From the NCBI GenBank assembly GCA_947496705.1, contig CANMDW010000020.1, positions 34,258 to 98,257 of the forward strand: a DNA stretch of 64,000 bases, written 5' to 3'. The stretch is from an uncultured Aquimarina sp. Lineage in GTDB: Bacteria > Bacteroidota > Bacteroidia > Flavobacteriales > Flavobacteriaceae. The first letter of the stretch is position 1, and every line of letters begins with the position of its first letter. Both the position numbers and the translations under genes were made by a program. The notes under the pieces were generated by a model, which worked only from the letters and a program-made list of their open reading frames with translations, was not told the origin of the DNA and did no database searches. Of this stretch, positions 1 to 9,837 are shown in pieces.

Positions 1-400
1 TCATTCCTACACCAATCTGATCTAAAGTATCCAGATACTTACCAAAAGGCCAGGGGCTGGAGCCATCTGGTCCTCCTAAAGCAGTGGTTACTCCCTGTCG
101 AATATGGCTTTCGCAGGTAGAGAGTTCGAGAATAGGATCCAGGTGCGCATGCATGTCTATAAAACCAGGGGCTATCGCCAGCCCTTTGGCATTGATAATG
201 CGTGTAGCCTTTACTCCCGAAAGATCGCTTATTTTTTCTATGATGGAGTCTTTTATACCAATATCCATAGTAATCGGATCACTTCCGGAACCATCAAAAA
301 CCTCACCGTTTTGAAGGATAATATCATATTTCGGGTTTTGGGTACAACAGGATAATGTCAACACAATTATAATGCTTCTACAAATACCTTTATAGTCCAT
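1..400 (-). CDS. N-acyl-D-amino-acid deacylase / D-aminoacylase-like amidohydrolase, N-terminal part, truncated by window edge
   Basis: Minus-strand reading from ATG at 398-400: MDYKGICRSIIIVLTLSCCTQNPKYDIILQNGEVFDGSGSDPITMDIGI...GLAIAPGFIDMHAHLDPILE..., lipoprotein-like signal and the amidohydrolase PGFIDMHAHLD motif; absent from ORF track because it has no stop inside the window. Confidence 0.8.
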   Translation of the reverse strand, partial: MDYKGICRSIIIVLTLSCCTQNPKYDIILQNGEVFDGSGSDPITMDIGIKDSIIEKISDLSGVKATRIINAKGLAIAPGFIDMHAHLDPILELSTCESHIRQGVTTALGGPDGSSPWPFGKYLDTLDQIGVGM

Positions 401-520
401 GAGTTATGTTTTTTATCTGGCTAATTATACTGCTGCCAGGGATTATTATTAAAACCATTATTTAGTCTGGTATTAAGATGATATATAATCTCCTAATCAG
501 ATACTGGACGGGATCTCTCC

Positions 521-1366
521 CTACTTATTTTTTAATTCTAAAAAAGCTTCCTGTAGTTTTTTAGTAACAGGGCCTACCTCATTATTCTGGTAAAAAGAAT
601 GATCATCAATTTGTCTTATAGATGCAATCTGGGAAGTGGTTCCGGTTAAGAAGGCTTCATCCATCTTTACAATATCATTTTCATGTATTGCTTCTTCCCG
701 AACCTCTATATCGAGATCCTTACATAACCGCATAACAATTTGTCGTGTAACACCATCAAGAATATGCTCATCGGCTGGATGGGTATATAGAATTCCATCT
801 TTTACGAAAAAGATATTGCAGTGCGATGCTTCTGTTACTTTTCCATTCCTTATAAGAGCAGCTTCATATGCCCCTTGTGTAACGGCATGGTCATTTGCCA
901 TTATATTGCCCAGTAAGGATATCATCTTGATATCACAGCGATGCCACCGGTGGTCGGGCATGGTCACAACCTTAACAGGGTTATTGATATCGGGTAACTC
1001 AAAAGGAAATGCATACAGCATTACTGTGGGTTGTGTATTATTGGGGAATGCATGTTTTCTCGGAGCTACTCCTCTCGTTATTTGTATATAGATCAAACAG
1101 TCTTTTTTCTTCAAATCGGAGGCTTCAAGTATGCGATGAATTTTATTTGGTAAGGTGGAGACATCAAAATTGATATAAACCTTTTGAAGGCAGTTTGAAA
1201 GTCGTTCTAAATGTTCTTTTCCGAAGAAAAAATTTTGGTTCATTTGAAGCATGACCTCATAAACCCCATCTCCAAATAGAAACCCCCGATCAAATACTGA
1301 TATCTTTGCGTCTTTATGGTCTATAATTTCACCATTCAGATATACCTTTTTTGGATAATTACTCAT
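521..1366 (-). CDS. aminotransferase class IV (D-amino-acid / branched-chain aminotransferase-like)
   Basis: VYLNGEIIDHKDAKISVFDRGFLFGDGVYEVM and EASHCNIFFVKDGILYTHPADEHILDGVTRQIV motifs; start reassigned to MSNYPKK. Confidence 0.85.
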   Translation of the reverse strand: MSNYPKKVYLNGEIIDHKDAKISVFDRGFLFGDGVYEVMLQMNQNFFFGKEHLERLSNCLQKVYINFDVSTLPNKIHRILEASDLKKKDCLIYIQITRGVAPRKHAFPNNTQPTVMLYAFPFELPDINNPVKVVTMPDHRWHRCDIKMISLLGNIMANDHAVTQGAYEAALIRNGKVTEASHCNIFFVKDGILYTHPADEHILDGVTRQIVMRLCKDLDIEVREEAIHENDIVKMDEAFLTGTTSQIASIRQIDDHSFYQNNEVGPVTKKLQEAFLELKNK

Positions 1367-1532
1367 ATTCGAATTATGGTTAGTATCATTTTTATTGGTC
1401 TCAAATATAGTTAAAACCCTGCTTGCAGCTGGCAAGCCTAAATGGTATGTCAGCCTGCAGCAGGCAGGGTAGATATGCTCCCGATAGTTATCGGGATTAG
1501 TGCATTTTGCTTTAGGTTCTAAAAACTATCAG

Positions 1533-1569
1533 GTTTGCAGCAGGCAGTGTATTACTGCCTGCTGCAAAC
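1533..1569. terminator. strong hairpin, 16-bp perfect stem, 5-nt loop
   Basis: GTTTGCAGCAGGCAGT-GTATT-ACTGCCTGCTGCAAAC downstream of the minus-strand glycerate kinase. Confidence 0.55.
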
Positions 1570-1663
1570 TGTTTACTCTTGTGTTGTATCATAAAATAAA
1601 TTCCTTTTATGGTTACCCTGTCAAAAGATCTTGGCTCTCCAATAGCGGTTTTAAAATGCATTT

Positions 1664-2788
1664 TTATTTTGATAATTCCTTCTGCATCAACTCAAAAGCT
1701 AATTGCTCTACTATATTTTTGGTATTGGTAAAAGCTTCTTCTCTGGTAGCACTGGCAGATAGTACCGTTCGAAGATTCTTAATCCCCAATGATTTTATTT
1801 CTGATAGTGATAAATCTGAAGCTCCCGAGATTACATAGAGTGGGATTTCTTTATCTTTGGCCAGCATAGCAATACCATAAATCACTTTTCCGTGTAACGT
1901 TTGTTGATCGATTTTACCTTCTCCGGTAAAAATAAGATCGGTGTTTTGTAGTGCTTTGTCAAAGTGGGTGATACTCAGTATGGTTTCAATACCCGATTGC
2001 AGGCTTGCATTTAAAAAAATCACGCTTCCCGCACCTATCCCACCTGCAGCCCCGGCTCCGGGTACTTGCGAAATGTCTTTATGTAATTGTTTTTTTGCAA
2101 GCATTGAAAAGTGTGCCAATCCTTTATCTAAGGCTTCAATTTCATCAGAATCGGCCCCTTTTTGAGCAGCAAAAACATGTGCAGCCCCTTTTGGGCCAAA
2201 TAATGGATTGTCTACATCACAAAGCGTAATGAATTTTATGTTTTTTAGGGTGTCATTATGATCAGGAAGTTGTATCGAAGCGATTTTTTCCAGGTTCTTA
2301 CCAATGGGGTGTAAAGATTCTCTGTGTTCATCAAGAAATGTATAGCCCAGGGCAGTAGCCATACCAATACCGGCATCACAAGTAGCAGAGCCTCCGATAG
2401 ACAAGTAGATCGTATGTACTCCTTTTCGAATCGCATCGATGATTAATTCGCCGGTGCCGTAAGTAGTGGTATGCATACAGTTACGTTCTGTTTCGGTAAG
2501 CAATACCAGGCCAGATGCTGCCGCCATTTCTATATATGCTGCATCGGCGGTCTTTTTATAACTTGCCTGGACAGGGCGAAACAAAGGATCATTAACAGTA
2601 ATGGTCACTGTTTGCAGATCGAGATGTTGTTCTAAGACATCGAGCGAGCCATCCCCGCCATCGGCAAGTGGATGTTTCACGATTTCTATATGATCGTCAT
2701 ATCTTTTAATCCCCAAAGCAATGGCATCGCATAAGGCTGCTGCACTAAGTGAACCTTTAAACTTATCGGGAGCAATAAGAACTTTCAT
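1664..2788 (-). CDS. glycerate kinase (GarK/GlxK family)
   Basis: MKVLIAPDKFKGSLSAAALCDAIALGI, LADGGDGSLDVL, GIGGSATCDAGIGMATALGY-like motifs. Confidence 0.93.
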   Translation of the reverse strand: MKVLIAPDKFKGSLSAAALCDAIALGIKRYDDHIEIVKHPLADGGDGSLDVLEQHLDLQTVTITVNDPLFRPVQASYKKTADAAYIEMAAASGLVLLTETERNCMHTTTYGTGELIIDAIRKGVHTIYLSIGGSATCDAGIGMATALGYTFLDEHRESLHPIGKNLEKIASIQLPDHNDTLKNIKFITLCDVDNPLFGPKGAAHVFAAQKGADSDEIEALDKGLAHFSMLAKKQLHKDISQVPGAGAAGGIGAGSVIFLNASLQSGIETILSITHFDKALQNTDLIFTGEGKIDQQTLHGKVIYGIAMLAKDKEIPLYVISGASDLSLSEIKSLGIKNLRTVLSASATREEAFTNTKNIVEQLAFELMQKELSK

Positions 2789-2793
2789 ACACT

Positions 2794-4248
2794 CTATCTA
2801 AATATTTCTGGAAAAACGTCTATTTTGATACCCCATACAAGTGGTAATATATAATAAACCAATATGGTAGCTACAAATATAGAAATAATATTCATCCAGA
2901 AACCCGCTTTCAGCATACCAGGTATGGTTAATAATCCCGATCCAAATACCACAGCATTTGGTGGTGTGGCTACGGGTAGCATGAATGCACAGGAAGCAGC
3001 TACGGTGGTAGCGGTCATTAAGAAATAAGGATGTACGTCTATCGATAGTGCCAGTGCTGCCAAAACAGGCATCAGCATCGCGGCAGTGGCAACATTTGAA
3101 GTAATCTCGGTGAGAAAATTGACAACGGCAATAATGGCAAAGATCAACAGGATGGTCGGTAGTGCTTCAAACAAAGTAAGTTGACTGCCGATCCATGTGG
3201 CTAAGCCCGAAACTTTAAAACCTTCTGCCAAAGCAAGCCCACCTCCAAAAAGTAATAAAATTCCCCACGGAATCGTTTCTGCAGTTTGCCAGTTGATAAT
3301 ACCAGTTTTTCCTTTTTCTCCAGATGGGATTACAAATAGGGTGATGGCACCTGCAATAGCGATCAAGGTATCATTAATACCAGGGATATACTTCTTTAAA
3401 AGAAAAGAACTTGTGATCCAGCACACTGCAACCACTATAAAGACGATTAACACAGATTTTTCTTTGTAGGAAATTCTTCCTAATGATTGTAATTGTGTAT
3501 GAATTGCATTTTTTCCTCCCGGAATACCTTCTATAGTAACAGGAAATACAACTCTGGTGAGATATACCCACCCGATTGCCAGCATTAATAACGAAAATGG
3601 CAGCCCCAAAGCCATCCATTGTGTAAATGTTATCGTTTGCCCGTATAGTTCTTCGGCAATACCAACAAAGATAACATTGGTAGGCGTACCGATGATGGTA
3701 GCAATACCTCCCACAGAACAACCATATGCAATGGCGAGCATTAAAGAACGTCCCATTTTTTTCTTTAAAGGTGCTTCTGCTTTAATTTGTGATACAACGG
3801 CCAGCCCTATGGGTAGCATCATTACTGCTGTGGCGGTATTTGATATCCACATACTTAAAAAAGCTGTGGAAACCATAAATCCTAAAATCACCTTATTCCA
3901 ATTACTGCCTATGGTATAAATAATATGGAGTGCAATTCGCTTATGAAGATTTGTTTTCTCTATAGCAGCAGCCAAAATAAAACCCCCAAGAAATAAGAAG
4001 ATCATTTGATTGGCAAAGGCACCTGTAGCACTTTTTACAGACATTACACCTGTTATTGGGAATAATACCAAAGGTAATAGGGCAGTGGCCGATATCGGGA
4101 TAGCTTCTGTAATCCACCATATGGCAATCCAGGCAGCAGCAGCCAATGTTGCTGTTCCTTCGGGAGATAATCTTTCGGTGTGGAAGAAAAATAAAATGAA
4201 TAAGAATAATACTGGCCCTGCAAAGAGTCCGATCAATTTAGTATTCAT
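2794..4248 (-). CDS. SLC13/DASS-family sodium:dicarboxylate-type symporter
   Basis: Multi-TM protein with WWITEAIPISATALLPLVLFP, GGIATIIGTPTN and ITSNVATAAMLMPV / ATPPNAVVFGSG motifs. Confidence 0.9.
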   Translation of the reverse strand: MNTKLIGLFAGPVLFLFILFFFHTERLSPEGTATLAAAAWIAIWWITEAIPISATALLPLVLFPITGVMSVKSATGAFANQMIFLFLGGFILAAAIEKTNLHKRIALHIIYTIGSNWNKVILGFMVSTAFLSMWISNTATAVMMLPIGLAVVSQIKAEAPLKKKMGRSLMLAIAYGCSVGGIATIIGTPTNVIFVGIAEELYGQTITFTQWMALGLPFSLLMLAIGWVYLTRVVFPVTIEGIPGGKNAIHTQLQSLGRISYKEKSVLIVFIVVAVCWITSSFLLKKYIPGINDTLIAIAGAITLFVIPSGEKGKTGIINWQTAETIPWGILLLFGGGLALAEGFKVSGLATWIGSQLTLFEALPTILLIFAIIAVVNFLTEITSNVATAAMLMPVLAALALSIDVHPYFLMTATTVAASCAFMLPVATPPNAVVFGSGLLTIPGMLKAGFWMNIISIFVATILVYYILPLVWGIKIDVFPEIFR

Positions 4249-4549
4249 ATCAACAAATATGAGTTCAATAATTATTTTTTAAGCTCTTTATTTTTTAAAA
4301 CAGATTTTGTGAATTTGTTAGAAATAGGTGCCTTTAAGATAATACGCTCATGATTTGTACTCTACTTAAGATAGACCGCTACAATTTTTGATATTAACAG
4401 ATATTTATAAATACCATTAAGATTCTTCTATTTTATACTTGAGAACTCGTCTTGACCTTCTTGATTCCCTTAAGGGCAATAGTAAGATTTTGGAGAATTT
4501 TTAAATAAAAAAGCATTTATGTGTAAATTACTCAAAATGAAATACATGC

Positions 4550-4735
4550 GACCTCCTCCTCCCCGGAGGAGATCGCCCGGGATCCAAAAATAACTCCTCC
4601 GGGGAGGAGGAGGTCGCTTGGGATCCAAAAATAACTCCTCCGGGGAGGAGGAGATCGCTTGGGATTCAATAACAACTCCTCCTGCCTGGAGGAGATCGCT
4701 CGGGATTCAATAATAACTCCTCTGATGATGAGGGG
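4550..4735. repeat. 41-bp-period tandem array containing GGAGGAG/CTCCTCC hairpins, about 4.5 units
   Basis: Units beginning ACTCCTCC at 4593, 4634, 4675 and 4716, each 41 bp. Confidence 0.85.
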
Positions 4736-4759
4736 TTTGTTTTCTTGCATTAATTACCG

Positions 4760-5281
4760 CTAATTCTGTATATGATGATGATCTACAACTAAAATCAACT
4801 GAATTACAGACAATCTTTCGATGTAGATTTCTTTTAATTTTTCAGATTCTGTGATTGCTTCTTCATTTGTTGCTTCTTTAGATTCGCTATTGGCTGTCTT
4901 GGGCCAAATATGAAAGCCCCCTCTGATTTTATCCTTAAAAACCTCTTTCATTTTTCGTATGGTCTCTGGATTAAAATGCTGACTGAGGTCTGTTCGATCA
5001 TCCCAAGTACCCCAAATTCCGTTCTGGTCAATATCTCCCTTGTAAAAAATTTGATGCGTAGGATACGTCTTCATCATTCGGATTTTTAAGGTGTCTAAAT
5101 TATAATCGCCTTTCCATGTAAAAGGTGCCACATCATCAATTCCAGAACCTGAAACAACCGAATCTACAAAGCTTAGCTCAATAGCCATTTTATGCTGCGT
5201 TGGTGAGTCGCCGTAGCAATAAAAACCTTCCCATTCGCCACTAGGTAAAAAATGATGTGTTTCGGTATTTTTTTGGTTCAT
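4760..5281 (-). CDS. hypothetical protein
   Basis: Open frame MNQKNTETHHFLPSGEWEGFYCYGDSPTQHKMAIELSFVDSVVSGSGIDDVAPFTWKGDY...; coding-like composition; start uncertain. Confidence 0.65.
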   Translation of the reverse strand: MNQKNTETHHFLPSGEWEGFYCYGDSPTQHKMAIELSFVDSVVSGSGIDDVAPFTWKGDYNLDTLKIRMMKTYPTHQIFYKGDIDQNGIWGTWDDRTDLSQHFNPETIRKMKEVFKDKIRGGFHIWPKTANSESKEATNEEAITESEKLKEIYIERLSVIQLILVVDHHHIQN

Positions 5282-5629
5282 ATTTTTATGTGTTATTAAA
5301 AATCTATGCAATCTATAAAAATTGTTGCAAAATTAGTGTAGCCTATTCTTTTTTGTAGCTTTCCCTAAAAATGTAGGCAGAGAGGTGTTGCACTAGGGAT
5401 AGGAACCCTTCGATTACCCTCAGGATAAACTTTATCCTTTTTCTGTTCTTCCGGCTACACTCGAGAAGACAGAAAAAGGTATAGTGAACCTATCTTGCCG
5501 GCAGGTAGCCCGGCCCGGATTCTGAGAATTTGGGAAGCGCTCTTACACATACGGTTAAAACTTCTTTGCATCTTTAACCCGGATTATACATTGAAAAACC
5601 TATTGCGATTCATCAACCCATTGAAAATA

Positions 5630-5668
5630 AGAACAGTTCCCTTCTGAAAGAAAAGAACTGTTTTTATA
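5630..5668 (-). terminator. putative terminator hairpin downstream of TonB receptor
   Basis: AACAGTTC (5632-5639) / GAACTGTT (5655-5662), A/T-rich flanks. Confidence 0.5.
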
Positions 5669-5689
5669 TTTAAAAATAAATTGAAAAAT

Positions 5690-8512
5690 TTAGAATGTAT
5701 ACGATATTCCAAAAGTAGATCTGAATCCGAAGTATCTGAAATCATTTATTCTGGATTCATCTCCCCAATATGTTTTTTGAGGGGCATTTGTGATATTGTT
5801 TATCTCTGCATAGATTCTCCATTTTTTCTTGAAAGTGTAAGAGGTGTTGGCGTCTAATTGAAACCTAGATTCTCTAATTAAATCCTGATCTCCTTCTGTT
5901 AATAGAGAAGACTGTATGAGCTGAATTCTTTGATCCTGGAAGTTTCCATTAACCCTGGCAGAAAATCCTTTGTAGTCAAAAGTTATTGCAGCATTACCGG
6001 TATGAGGTGCTTGTCCTGGCAATTGTCTACCACCAACACCTTGAATGGTTGCATCACTATCGGCATAGGTATAATTCAAATAAATTCCGAAGTTTTTCCA
6101 AAAACCTGGTAAGAAGTTCAAATTCGATTGAATGTTTACTTCTACACCGATTACAGTAGCCTCTTCTCCATTATCTGGTATTGTTGCATCCCTTCCGATA
6201 AAGTTATTGGCAGATAAAAATTCACCTCCTTCAATTTCAAATCTTCTTACAAATCTGAAATCTTTAATATTCTTGTAAAATACTCCTCCTGATAGAATTC
6301 CTACATCACTTAAATATCGTTCAAACAAAACATCAATATTATCAGAAACGGGTGGTTTAAAATTAATATTTCCTAGTCGAATATCGTCATCCTCATCATC
6401 TGGGATTTGAACACGTGGTCTGATATCATCAAAATTCTGTCTGGCATATCCTTTTGTATAGGCAGCACGAATATTAGTGAGATCATCTAATTCATATTTC
6501 AACTGAAGATTGGGCAATAAAAAGTCATAATCGCTGCTTCCGGCAACAGGAATTACAATTTCTTCATCTTGGTCAACAAGATTTGCGAGATAATCGATAT
6601 TAACAGTTTCATAACGTGCACCGGCTAAAATGCTAAATTTTCCGGTTCTTAATCTAGCCATGAAGTACCCTGCATCGGTAACTTCTTTGGCATCACTAAA
6701 ATTTTGTGCAACTTCTTGAATACCAGAAAACTCTCGTAAATTAAAAAAGTTTGTATTGGTATTAAAAAATGAAGTCAATACAGCCGGATCAATAGCTGGG
6801 CCAAATTCTATCTCATCCTGTAACCAATTATCTCTAACCAGTCCCGGATTGTTAAAGTTGCTATCTGCAAATGACAAATCTCCATTACTAAAATCATATC
6901 TATACTCTAAGAAGTTTCCATCATCTAGCCTTTTTATAACTCTATTTTTATATCCAGATTTCAAGGTAAGAATAGAATTACCAATAGCAAAAGGATGTTC
7001 TAAGTCGATTCTTGCTGTGTTTGATGAAGTTGTAACAGTTCTATCATATACTTGAAGTTCTATCCTGTCTGTATACTGATCTAGTGGAACAAACCCACCT
7101 CCAGGCGGTGTCACTATCGGAAAATCACTATTCAAACCTGATATGTTTAGATCTAAGTTATCATCAGTTCTGAATCTTCCTCTATTTCCATCTTCAAATC
7201 TTTCACCAGTCGAGGTAGCATAACCAGGCATAATTTTTAAATTTCCAAGCAAAAACTGCGCTTCAATATTCAATGTAAGGTTAAAACGCTTTACAACTCT
7301 TTCTCTGTATCTGCTCTGTACCCTTCCATCTTCAGACTCTGCAGTTCCATCTGCATTAGGTACGAACTCTTCTAAATTAAAAACATTTCGACTTCTGAGT
7401 TCGTCTTCTTCCAATGAGTTATACAATGTTCTGGCAATAATAAAATTATTTCTATCAAATTGATAATCGGCACTGAAGCTCCATCCTGTACGTGTTCTTT
7501 CTGTCTGTAATGCTCTAAGGGTATAATTTTCTAAGAAAAAAGGACCTACTTTTTCATCCTCACCGTTTACTTCTTCTTCTACACGGTCCCATTCACCTTG
7601 TGTTCTGTCTTCTCCATTATCAGTTTGAAAATAAGAAGTGCCAAACAATAGCCCAAAGGCTCCATTAGGGTTTTTGTTGGAAACCCCAAAACGTTTACCC
7701 AGTTCTATCTTTCCGACAAAATTCACTCCTTCAGATAAACCATTATAACCTCCTCCCAGCTCGGCTTTCATTCCCAACTTTGGACGTCTCGCTGTAGGAG
7801 ATTTAAGATTTACGCTCCCCCCGATAGCATCTCCATCCATATCTGGAGTAATGGTTTTACTGACTTCAATTTGGCTCAATTGATCTATGGGAATTTGTGT
7901 CAGGTTAGCGGTTCGCGATCCATCAGTTCCGGTGTTTTGTAGTTGTTCGCCATTAATAGTGATATTAGTAAAGTTTCGGGGAGTACCCCTTAAGGTAACC
8001 CCGGCCCCTTCACCATTATCCAGGTCAATATTGATTCCTGGTACACGCTGCAATGCATCTGCTACATTCAGATCGGGGAAACGGTTAATCAAGTCTGTGG
8101 AAATTATATTGGTGATGTTGTCGGCGGTTCTCTGAATATTCAATGCTCTGCGTTGTCCTTCAAGGTTGGCAGAGATCACCACTTCTTCCAAACCAACGGT
8201 AGATTCTTTTAACATGATCGTTATATTGGTAGGATCATTATACGTAGATACATCAACCTCTTGGGATTCAAAACCTAAGTAGGTAATCACCAGGGTGGCC
8301 GATGAAAGATTGTCATATAAAAGATTAAACCTTCCATCAAAATCAGCACTGGCACCAATAGAAGTGCCCTTGATGACCACTTCTGCACCAGGTAATGGCA
8401 GATTGCTAGTGTTCTCTCGTATAGTTCCAGAGATACTTTGTGCCAACATACTATGACTGCACAGAAGAGTAATCCCTAGTAAAAAATAAAAGTTTTGAAT
8501 AGTTTTTTTCAT
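5690..8512 (-). CDS. TonB-dependent receptor with CarboxypepD_reg-like N-terminal domain
   Basis: Signal peptide, SGTIRENTSNLPLPGAEVVIKGTSIGASADFDGRF, plug LNVADALQRVPGI / DMDGDAIGGSVNL, C-terminal ...FRSTFGISYTF. Confidence 0.93.
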   Translation of the reverse strand: MKKTIQNFYFLLGITLLCSHSMLAQSISGTIRENTSNLPLPGAEVVIKGTSIGASADFDGRFNLLYDNLSSATLVITYLGFESQEVDVSTYNDPTNITIMLKESTVGLEEVVISANLEGQRRALNIQRTADNITNIISTDLINRFPDLNVADALQRVPGINIDLDNGEGAGVTLRGTPRNFTNITINGEQLQNTGTDGSRTANLTQIPIDQLSQIEVSKTITPDMDGDAIGGSVNLKSPTARRPKLGMKAELGGGYNGLSEGVNFVGKIELGKRFGVSNKNPNGAFGLLFGTSYFQTDNGEDRTQGEWDRVEEEVNGEDEKVGPFFLENYTLRALQTERTRTGWSFSADYQFDRNNFIIARTLYNSLEEDELRSRNVFNLEEFVPNADGTAESEDGRVQSRYRERVVKRFNLTLNIEAQFLLGNLKIMPGYATSTGERFEDGNRGRFRTDDNLDLNISGLNSDFPIVTPPGGGFVPLDQYTDRIELQVYDRTVTTSSNTARIDLEHPFAIGNSILTLKSGYKNRVIKRLDDGNFLEYRYDFSNGDLSFADSNFNNPGLVRDNWLQDEIEFGPAIDPAVLTSFFNTNTNFFNLREFSGIQEVAQNFSDAKEVTDAGYFMARLRTGKFSILAGARYETVNIDYLANLVDQDEEIVIPVAGSSDYDFLLPNLQLKYELDDLTNIRAAYTKGYARQNFDDIRPRVQIPDDEDDDIRLGNINFKPPVSDNIDVLFERYLSDVGILSGGVFYKNIKDFRFVRRFEIEGGEFLSANNFIGRDATIPDNGEEATVIGVEVNIQSNLNFLPGFWKNFGIYLNYTYADSDATIQGVGGRQLPGQAPHTGNAAITFDYKGFSARVNGNFQDQRIQLIQSSLLTEGDQDLIRESRFQLDANTSYTFKKKWRIYAEINNITNAPQKTYWGDESRINDFRYFGFRSTFGISYTF

Positions 8513-8798
8513 ATTCCTTGAAGTTTTAGATTAGTTCAATTCACGCAATATTGGCAAACACCTAACATTTAACACTTGAAGGATGTTTTTTTGAGATATT
8601 ACCGTGATTTAGAAAAAATTACAATGATTCTTTTGTAGTAATTCGTTCTGAAACCAATTAACCCTTAATTATTTTGTTAAATAATTATGAAAAAGTAAAG
8701 AAAGTATGCAAAAACTTTAGTTTTTGGTATCTAAGATGTTGTAGTTCGTAAATTAATTTCAGTAGATATTGAACCTAAATCGTAATAGGGGGCAGCGT

Positions 8799-9425
8799 TT
8801 ACATAATAGTACTGGTAAAACATAATATTGCTATTGCCATGGTGATAATCCCACCATATTGATTTTGAAGATATTCTCTAATGTTTTTAAGTGCCAACGC
8901 AATATGTACTTCTACTGTCCTGGGGGAAATGTTTAATTTTTCACTGATTTCCTGATAGGTCAATCGTTCATTTCTACTGAGTTGAAAAACGATTTTGCGT
9001 TTTGTGGGCAAGCTGTCGATTGCTTGCGTAAGAATGGAAGATAATTCATTTGAATGTATTTGATTTTCAAGCGATTGATCTTCTTTAGAATTGGTGTATT
9101 GAAAGTGTTCTTTATATTTTTTGAAACTGTTAAGCTTTCTGAAATTACTAATAATAGTGTTTCTTGCGAGAACGAATAAGAAGAATTTTAAAGATTTTTC
9201 GGGGTCTAAAGTTTCTCTTTTTTCCCAAATCTTAACAAATACGTCCTGAGCAATATCTCTTGCCATATCTGCATTGTTACATAAGTGATATGAATATTTG
9301 GTTACCGGTTCTACATATCTGTCAAAAAGAATTTTAAATGATTTTTCACAATTTTTGTTTAATAATCTAACTAAATCAGAATCAGTTGGTTTGATGTCCT
9401 TTTTTTTCGATTTAACAATATTCAT
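8799..9425 (-). CDS. RNA polymerase sigma-70 factor, ECF type
   Basis: FDRYVEPVTKYSYHLCNNADMARDIAQDVFVKIWEKRETL and LTYQEISEKLNISPRTVEVHIALALKNIREYL. Confidence 0.92.
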   Translation of the reverse strand: MNIVKSKKKDIKPTDSDLVRLLNKNCEKSFKILFDRYVEPVTKYSYHLCNNADMARDIAQDVFVKIWEKRETLDPEKSLKFFLFVLARNTIISNFRKLNSFKKYKEHFQYTNSKEDQSLENQIHSNELSSILTQAIDSLPTKRKIVFQLSRNERLTYQEISEKLNISPRTVEVHIALALKNIREYLQNQYGGIITMAIAILCFTSTIM

Positions 9426-9807
9426 ATCCCAATCAATATTTCCTTAACAAGTGATAAATATAGTATTTACTATTAAATTATAAATATTTTAACATTAAAC
9501 TTTAACTTTTTTTATTGTTAAACGTTTTTCGATGGATTGTTTATAACTATATCGTTTTCATTTCAGATGTTCTGGTTCTCTGTCGAAAATCAAGCTAAGG
9601 GTATCAAAGTTCAAAAGCGTTTTACAGTACAAGAAAGAGATTTTGTTATACTATCGAAGTAAATATTTAGAATTGAAGAGAATGCTTACATTTGAATTTA
9701 CCAAGGATACACAGTAGAAGTATGCAAGGTGTTCAAAGGATGTGATCTCCAGGGTGTGTTAAATTTGTTAAAATCTGTAAAAAAGGAAACATGTCTAATG
9801 AGTTAAT

Positions 9808-9815
9808 TATTTTTG
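9808..9815 (+). promoter_or_regulatory. possible Bacteroidota -7 element (TAnnTTTG) for the FecR operon
   Basis: TATTTTTG 22 nt upstream of the fecR-like ATG; no clear -33 element identified. Confidence 0.3.
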
Positions 9816-9837
9816 CATTCCAAAATTTGAGAAGAAG

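Noticed and set aside
636-1091. 151-aa plus-strand ORF and many similar antisense ORFs (for example 17822-18457, 20785-21360, 59121-59669)
   Set aside because: Antisense to well-supported genes with recognisable protein families; treated as shadow ORFs.
1500-1838. 112-aa plus-strand ORF
   Set aside because: Overlaps the glycerate kinase 3' end and the 1533-1569 hairpin; no plausible protein features.
4532-4750. 72-aa ORF over the 41-bp repeat
   Set aside because: Same artefact: translation of a tandem DNA repeat whose period is not a multiple of 3.
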